The notes beneath the pieces are model-generated. The model was not told where the DNA came from. It made no database searches and was given only the letters and a program-made list of their open reading frames with translations. Shown here one piece after another: positions 15,185-17,704 of a stretch of DNA of 17,704 bases. Each line of letters opens with the position of its first letter. Positions within the stretch are counted from its first letter, which is position 1. The position numbers and the translations under genes were made by a program. Origin of the DNA: Candidatus Omnitrophota bacterium (GTDB lineage: Bacteria; Omnitrophota; Gorgyraeia; Aquiviventales; Aquiviventaceae); the NCBI GenBank assembly GCA_016206565.1, contig JACQRG010000036.1:1-17704 (forward strand), read 5' to 3'.

Positions 15185-16644
15185 GAGGCCGCCCCGCCCC
15201 GGCCCGAGGCCGCGGCCTGGGCCAGCTTGCGGCTCAGCACGTTGCTAAGCTGCTGCGGATTCGCTTTGCCCTGCGTGCGTTTCATCCCTTGCCCGACCAG
15301 ATACATGAGCGCGTTGGCCTTGCCTTTCGCGTAGTCGTCCACCGATTTGGGGTTCGCCTGGATTACCTCGTCCGCGACGCGCTCCAGCGCGGCCGGATCC
15401 ACGATCTGCTGCAGGCCCTGCTGGGCGGCCAGCGCAGCCGGGTCCGCGCCTTCCTCCATCATGCGAAGGAAGAGCTCTTTCGCCATCTTGCCGGAGATGG
15501 TGCCCGCGTCAATCAATTGTACCAGATGCGCAAGCCATGCTGGACGAACTTTCACCTGGTCCAGCGCCAGCCCGTTGACGTTGAGGTACGCCAGCAGGTC
15601 GCCCATGAGCCAGTTGGCCAGCGGCTTGGGCTTGGCGTACACCGCCAGCGCGGCCTCGAAGAAGTCGGCCAGCGCGCGCTCCTGCGTCAGCACACCCGCG
15701 TCGTACGCCGAGAGGCCGTGCGCCGAGGCCAAACGCGCGCGCCGCTGCGCCGGCAGCTCTGGCAGCTCGCGCCTGACCCGTTCCACCAGCTCCGGCGCCA
15801 TCGTGAAGGGCACCAGGTCCGGCTCCGGGAAGTAGCGGTAGTCGGCCGCTTCCTCCTTGCTGCGCATCGCCTCGGTGATCTGGGTCTTCGCGTTCCACAG
15901 CCGCGTCTCCTGCGGGATGCTCCCGCCGGCGTCGAGCACCCCGGCCTGGCGCTGCGCCTCATGCTCGAGCGCGAGCTTCACCGCGCGGAAGGAGTTCAAG
16001 TTCTTGATCTCCACTTTCGACCCGAGCGCGGCCTCGCCGGGACGGCGCAGGGAGACGTTCGTGTCGCAGCGCAGGCTGCCCTCCTCCATGTTGCAGGTGG
16101 AGACGTCCAGGTACTGCAGGAGCGCCTTAAGCTCGACCAGGTATTGGTACGCGTCGTCAGAGGTGCGCAGGTCCGGCTCGCTGACGATCTCCAGCAGCGG
16201 GATGCCGGCCCGGTTGAAATCCACGCAGGTCTCGGTCTGGCGCGCCTCGTGGAGCAGCTTGCCGGCGTCCTCTTCCAGGTGGACGCGCCGGATGTTGATG
16301 CGCTTGGTTCCCTCGCCTGCCTGGATGTCCAGATGGCCGCGCTGCGCCAGCGGCAGGTCGTACTGGGAAATCTGGTAGTTCTTCGGCAAATCGGGATAGA
16401 AGTACTGCTTGCGGTCGAACTTCATCGTCTGCGTCACGGCGCAGTCCAGAGCCGCGGCCACGCGCAGGCCCCACTCCAGGGCTTGCTCGTTGAAGACCGG
16501 CAGTACGCCGGGCAGCCCTAAGCACACCGGGCAGGTCTGGCTGTTCGGCGGCGCGCCGAAGGCGGCGCGGCAGCCGCAGAAGAGCTTGGTCTTCGTCTTG
16601 AGCTGCAGATGGACTTCCAGGCCGATGACGGATTCGTAGGTCAT
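15181..16644 (-). CDS. gatB: Asp-tRNA(Asn)/Glu-tRNA(Gln) amidotransferase subunit B
   Basis: 487 residues from ATG 16644. It phosphorylates the mischarged Glu-tRNA(Gln) or Asp-tRNA(Asn) side chain and amidates it with ammonia from GatA. The catalytic cradle shows YESVIGLEVHLQLKTKTKLF. A four-cysteine zinc site follows (C23, C25, C38, C41), then KFDRKQYFYPDLPKNYQISQ and LLEIVSEPD. NMEEGSLRCDTNVSLR and VEIKNLNSFRAV complete the cradle. Helical and YqeY-like tail domains (about 290-487) end with LVGQGMKRTQGKANPQ. The frame is open nine codons further upstream, but MTYESVIGLEVH is the family start and overlaps the gatA stop as ATGA. Confidence 0.97.
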   Translation of the reverse strand: MTYESVIGLEVHLQLKTKTKLFCGCRAAFGAPPNSQTCPVCLGLPGVLPVFNEQALEWGLRVAAALDCAVTQTMKFDRKQYFYPDLPKNYQISQYDLPLAQRGHLDIQAGEGTKRINIRRVHLEEDAGKLLHEARQTETCVDFNRAGIPLLEIVSEPDLRTSDDAYQYLVELKALLQYLDVSTCNMEEGSLRCDTNVSLRRPGEAALGSKVEIKNLNSFRAVKLALEHEAQRQAGVLDAGGSIPQETRLWNAKTQITEAMRSKEEAADYRYFPEPDLVPFTMAPELVERVRRELPELPAQRRARLASAHGLSAYDAGVLTQERALADFFEAALAVYAKPKPLANWLMGDLLAYLNVNGLALDQVKVRPAWLAHLVQLIDAGTISGKMAKELFLRMMEEGADPAALAAQQGLQQIVDPAALERVADEVIQANPKSVDDYAKGKANALMYLVGQGMKRTQGKANPQQLSNVLSRKLAQAAASGRGGAAS

Positions 16645-17704
16645 GAGCGCTTCGGGGCCTGCTGGTGCCACTGGGTGGCCTGCTCGTAGGCGTACGCGGT
16701 ACGCAAGAGCGTCTCTTCCTTAAACGGGGCGGCGAGCAGCTGCAGGCCGATCGGCAGCCCGTCGCGGGAAAAGCCGCACGGCAGCGACAGCGCCGGCACG
16801 CCGGCTAAGTTCGCGGAGATGGTGTAGATGTCCGAGAGGTACATCTGCAGCGGGTCGTCCAGCTTCTCGCCCAGCCGGAAGGCCGGCGAGGGCGAGGTCG
16901 GCATGGCGATGACGTCGCAGCGCTTGAACGCCTCATCGAAGTCGCGCTTGATCAGGGTGCGCACCTTCAATCCCTTGAGATAGTACGCATCGTAATACCC
17001 GTGGGAGAGGACGTAGGTGCCCAGCAGGATGCGCCGTTTGGCCTCGGCCCCGAACCCCTGCGTGCGCGTGGCCAAATACATCTCCAGCAGTGAGTTCGAG
17101 GCTGGAGGCTGGAGGCTGGAGGCTGGAGCGCGAAACCCATACTGGACTCCGTCGTAGCGCGCCAGGTTCGAGCTGGCCTCGGCGGTCGCGATGATGTAGT
17201 AGGTGGCGACGGCTTTGCTGATGTTGGGTAGCTCCACGCGCACCGGCGTCATGCCGAGACGCTTGAGCTGCTCCACGGCCTCGGCGACGCTGCGCTGGAC
17301 GTCGCCGAACTGGCCGGCATCGCTGGGCAGCGGCAGGTCGGGCAATCCCACCTTCAGCCCCTTCAGGGACCCTCCCAACCCGCTGACATAATCCGGCACC
17401 GGCACCGGCGCGGAGGTGGAGTCGCGCGGGTCATGCCCGGCCATGATCGAGAGCAGCAGCGCGCAATCCGTGACGTCGTTCGTCAGCGGTCCGATCTGGT
17501 CCAGCGAGGAGGCAAACGCCACCAAGCCGTAGCGCGACACGCGCCCGTAGGTGGGCTTGAGTCCCGCGACCCCGCAGAACGAGGCCGGCTGGCGGATCGA
17601 GCCGCCGGTGTCGCTGCCCAGGGCGGCCACCGCCGCGGCCGAGCCGCCGCTGGAGCCCCCCGGAATATGTTGCAACTCCCACGGATTGGCCACCGGGCCA
17701 AATC
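16641..17704 (-). CDS. gatA: Asp-tRNA(Asn)/Glu-tRNA(Gln) amidotransferase subunit A, N-terminus outside window
   Basis: About 354 residues are visible, starting in the FGPVANPWE region; the N-terminal part with the catalytic lysine is off the right edge. GatA hydrolyses glutamine and channels ammonia to GatB. Visible motifs are GGSSGGSAAAV (cis-Ser loop), GSDTGGSIRQPASFCGVAGL (nucleophile Ser), KPTYGRVSRYGLVAFASSLD, RRILLGTYVLSHGYYDAYYL and PALSLPCGFSRDGLPIGLQL. There are two oddities. The spacing between the cis-Ser and the nucleophile Ser is 18 instead of the family's 24, because about six residues are missing after AAAVAA. Also, a short proline- and serine-rich insert (APASSLQPPASNS) is encoded by heptanucleotide repeats. 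gatC is not in view and presumably lies upstream. Confidence 0.96.
   Translation of the reverse strand, partial: FGPVANPWELQHIPGGSSGGSAAAVAALGSDTGGSIRQPASFCGVAGLKPTYGRVSRYGLVAFASSLDQIGPLTNDVTDCALLLSIMAGHDPRDSTSAPVPVPDYVSGLGGSLKGLKVGLPDLPLPSDAGQFGDVQRSVAEAVEQLKRLGMTPVRVELPNISKAVATYYIIATAEASSNLARYDGVQYGFRAPASSLQPPASNSLLEMYLATRTQGFGAEAKRRILLGTYVLSHGYYDAYYLKGLKVRTLIKRDFDEAFKRCDVIAMPTSPSPAFRLGEKLDDPLQMYLSDIYTISANLAGVPALSLPCGFSRDGLPIGLQLLAAPFKEETLLRTAYAYEQATQWHQQAPKRS
17098..17128. repeat. Tandem 7-nt repeat in gatA
   Basis: The plus strand carries four consecutive copies of GAGGCTG plus GAG. The gene stays in frame. The unit resembles the GGCTCAA unit in tsaD (shared GGCT core and 7-nt period). 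Confidence 0.85.

Noticed and set aside
16645..16671. N-terminally extended GatB starting at 16671
   Set aside because: The nine extra residues overlap gatA. The family start MTYESVIGLEVH at 16644 uses the same ATGA overlap as the neighbours.

Overview
The window is a GC-rich bacterial chromosome segment in which every supported gene lies on the minus strand, so transcription runs from the right edge to the left. Most of it is informational housekeeping: tRNA amidotransferase, t6A synthesis, DnaG/RpoD, RNase HI, RNase P RNA, S15/PNPase and FtsK. Several genes that are usually scattered are packed here with 4-nt stop/start overlaps. GatCAB, bactofilins, LarB and short in-frame heptanucleotide insertions inside conserved genes suggest an uncultivated lineage of the candidate-phylum kind (Omnitrophota-like is my best guess). 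That placement is weak inference from gene content; no marker was aligned.

Region 1 (17704 to 10742, read leftward) is one tightly packed run: gatA (5' end off the window), gatB, an S41 C-terminal processing protease, tsaD, a bactofilin fused to an excisionase-type helix-turn-helix (HTH), a second HTH protein with a C-terminal membrane anchor, larB and a small cupin. The most unusual parts are here. Two adjacent proteins share the same HTH type, one on a polymer-forming scaffold and one on a membrane anchor. Between the second of them and larB is a 147-nt nested inverted repeat that folds on paper into a compact four-way junction and buries the larB start. tsaD and gatA carry 7-nt-periodic insertions, and gatA lacks six residues inside its amidase signature.

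Region 2 (10715 to 6658) starts at a good sigma-70-type promoter and holds cvpA, dnaG, rpoD and a tRNA with anticodon CAT. It resembles a macromolecular-synthesis operon with cvpA in place of rpsU.

Region 3 (6638 to 4950) has its own promoter and holds tRNA-Val(CAC), a coiled-coil C4 zinc-ribbon protein, an RNase HI and the RNase P RNA gene, whose 5' end coincides with the RNase HI stop codon.

Region 4 (4906 to 1) starts at a third promoter placed so close to the rpsO start codon that the mRNA is probably leaderless. It continues through pnp and ftsK into a RodZ-like gene cut by the left edge. No CRISPR array, insertion sequence with a transposase, or convincing intrinsic terminator was seen. 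The only stretch over 300 bases without a protein gene is rnpB.
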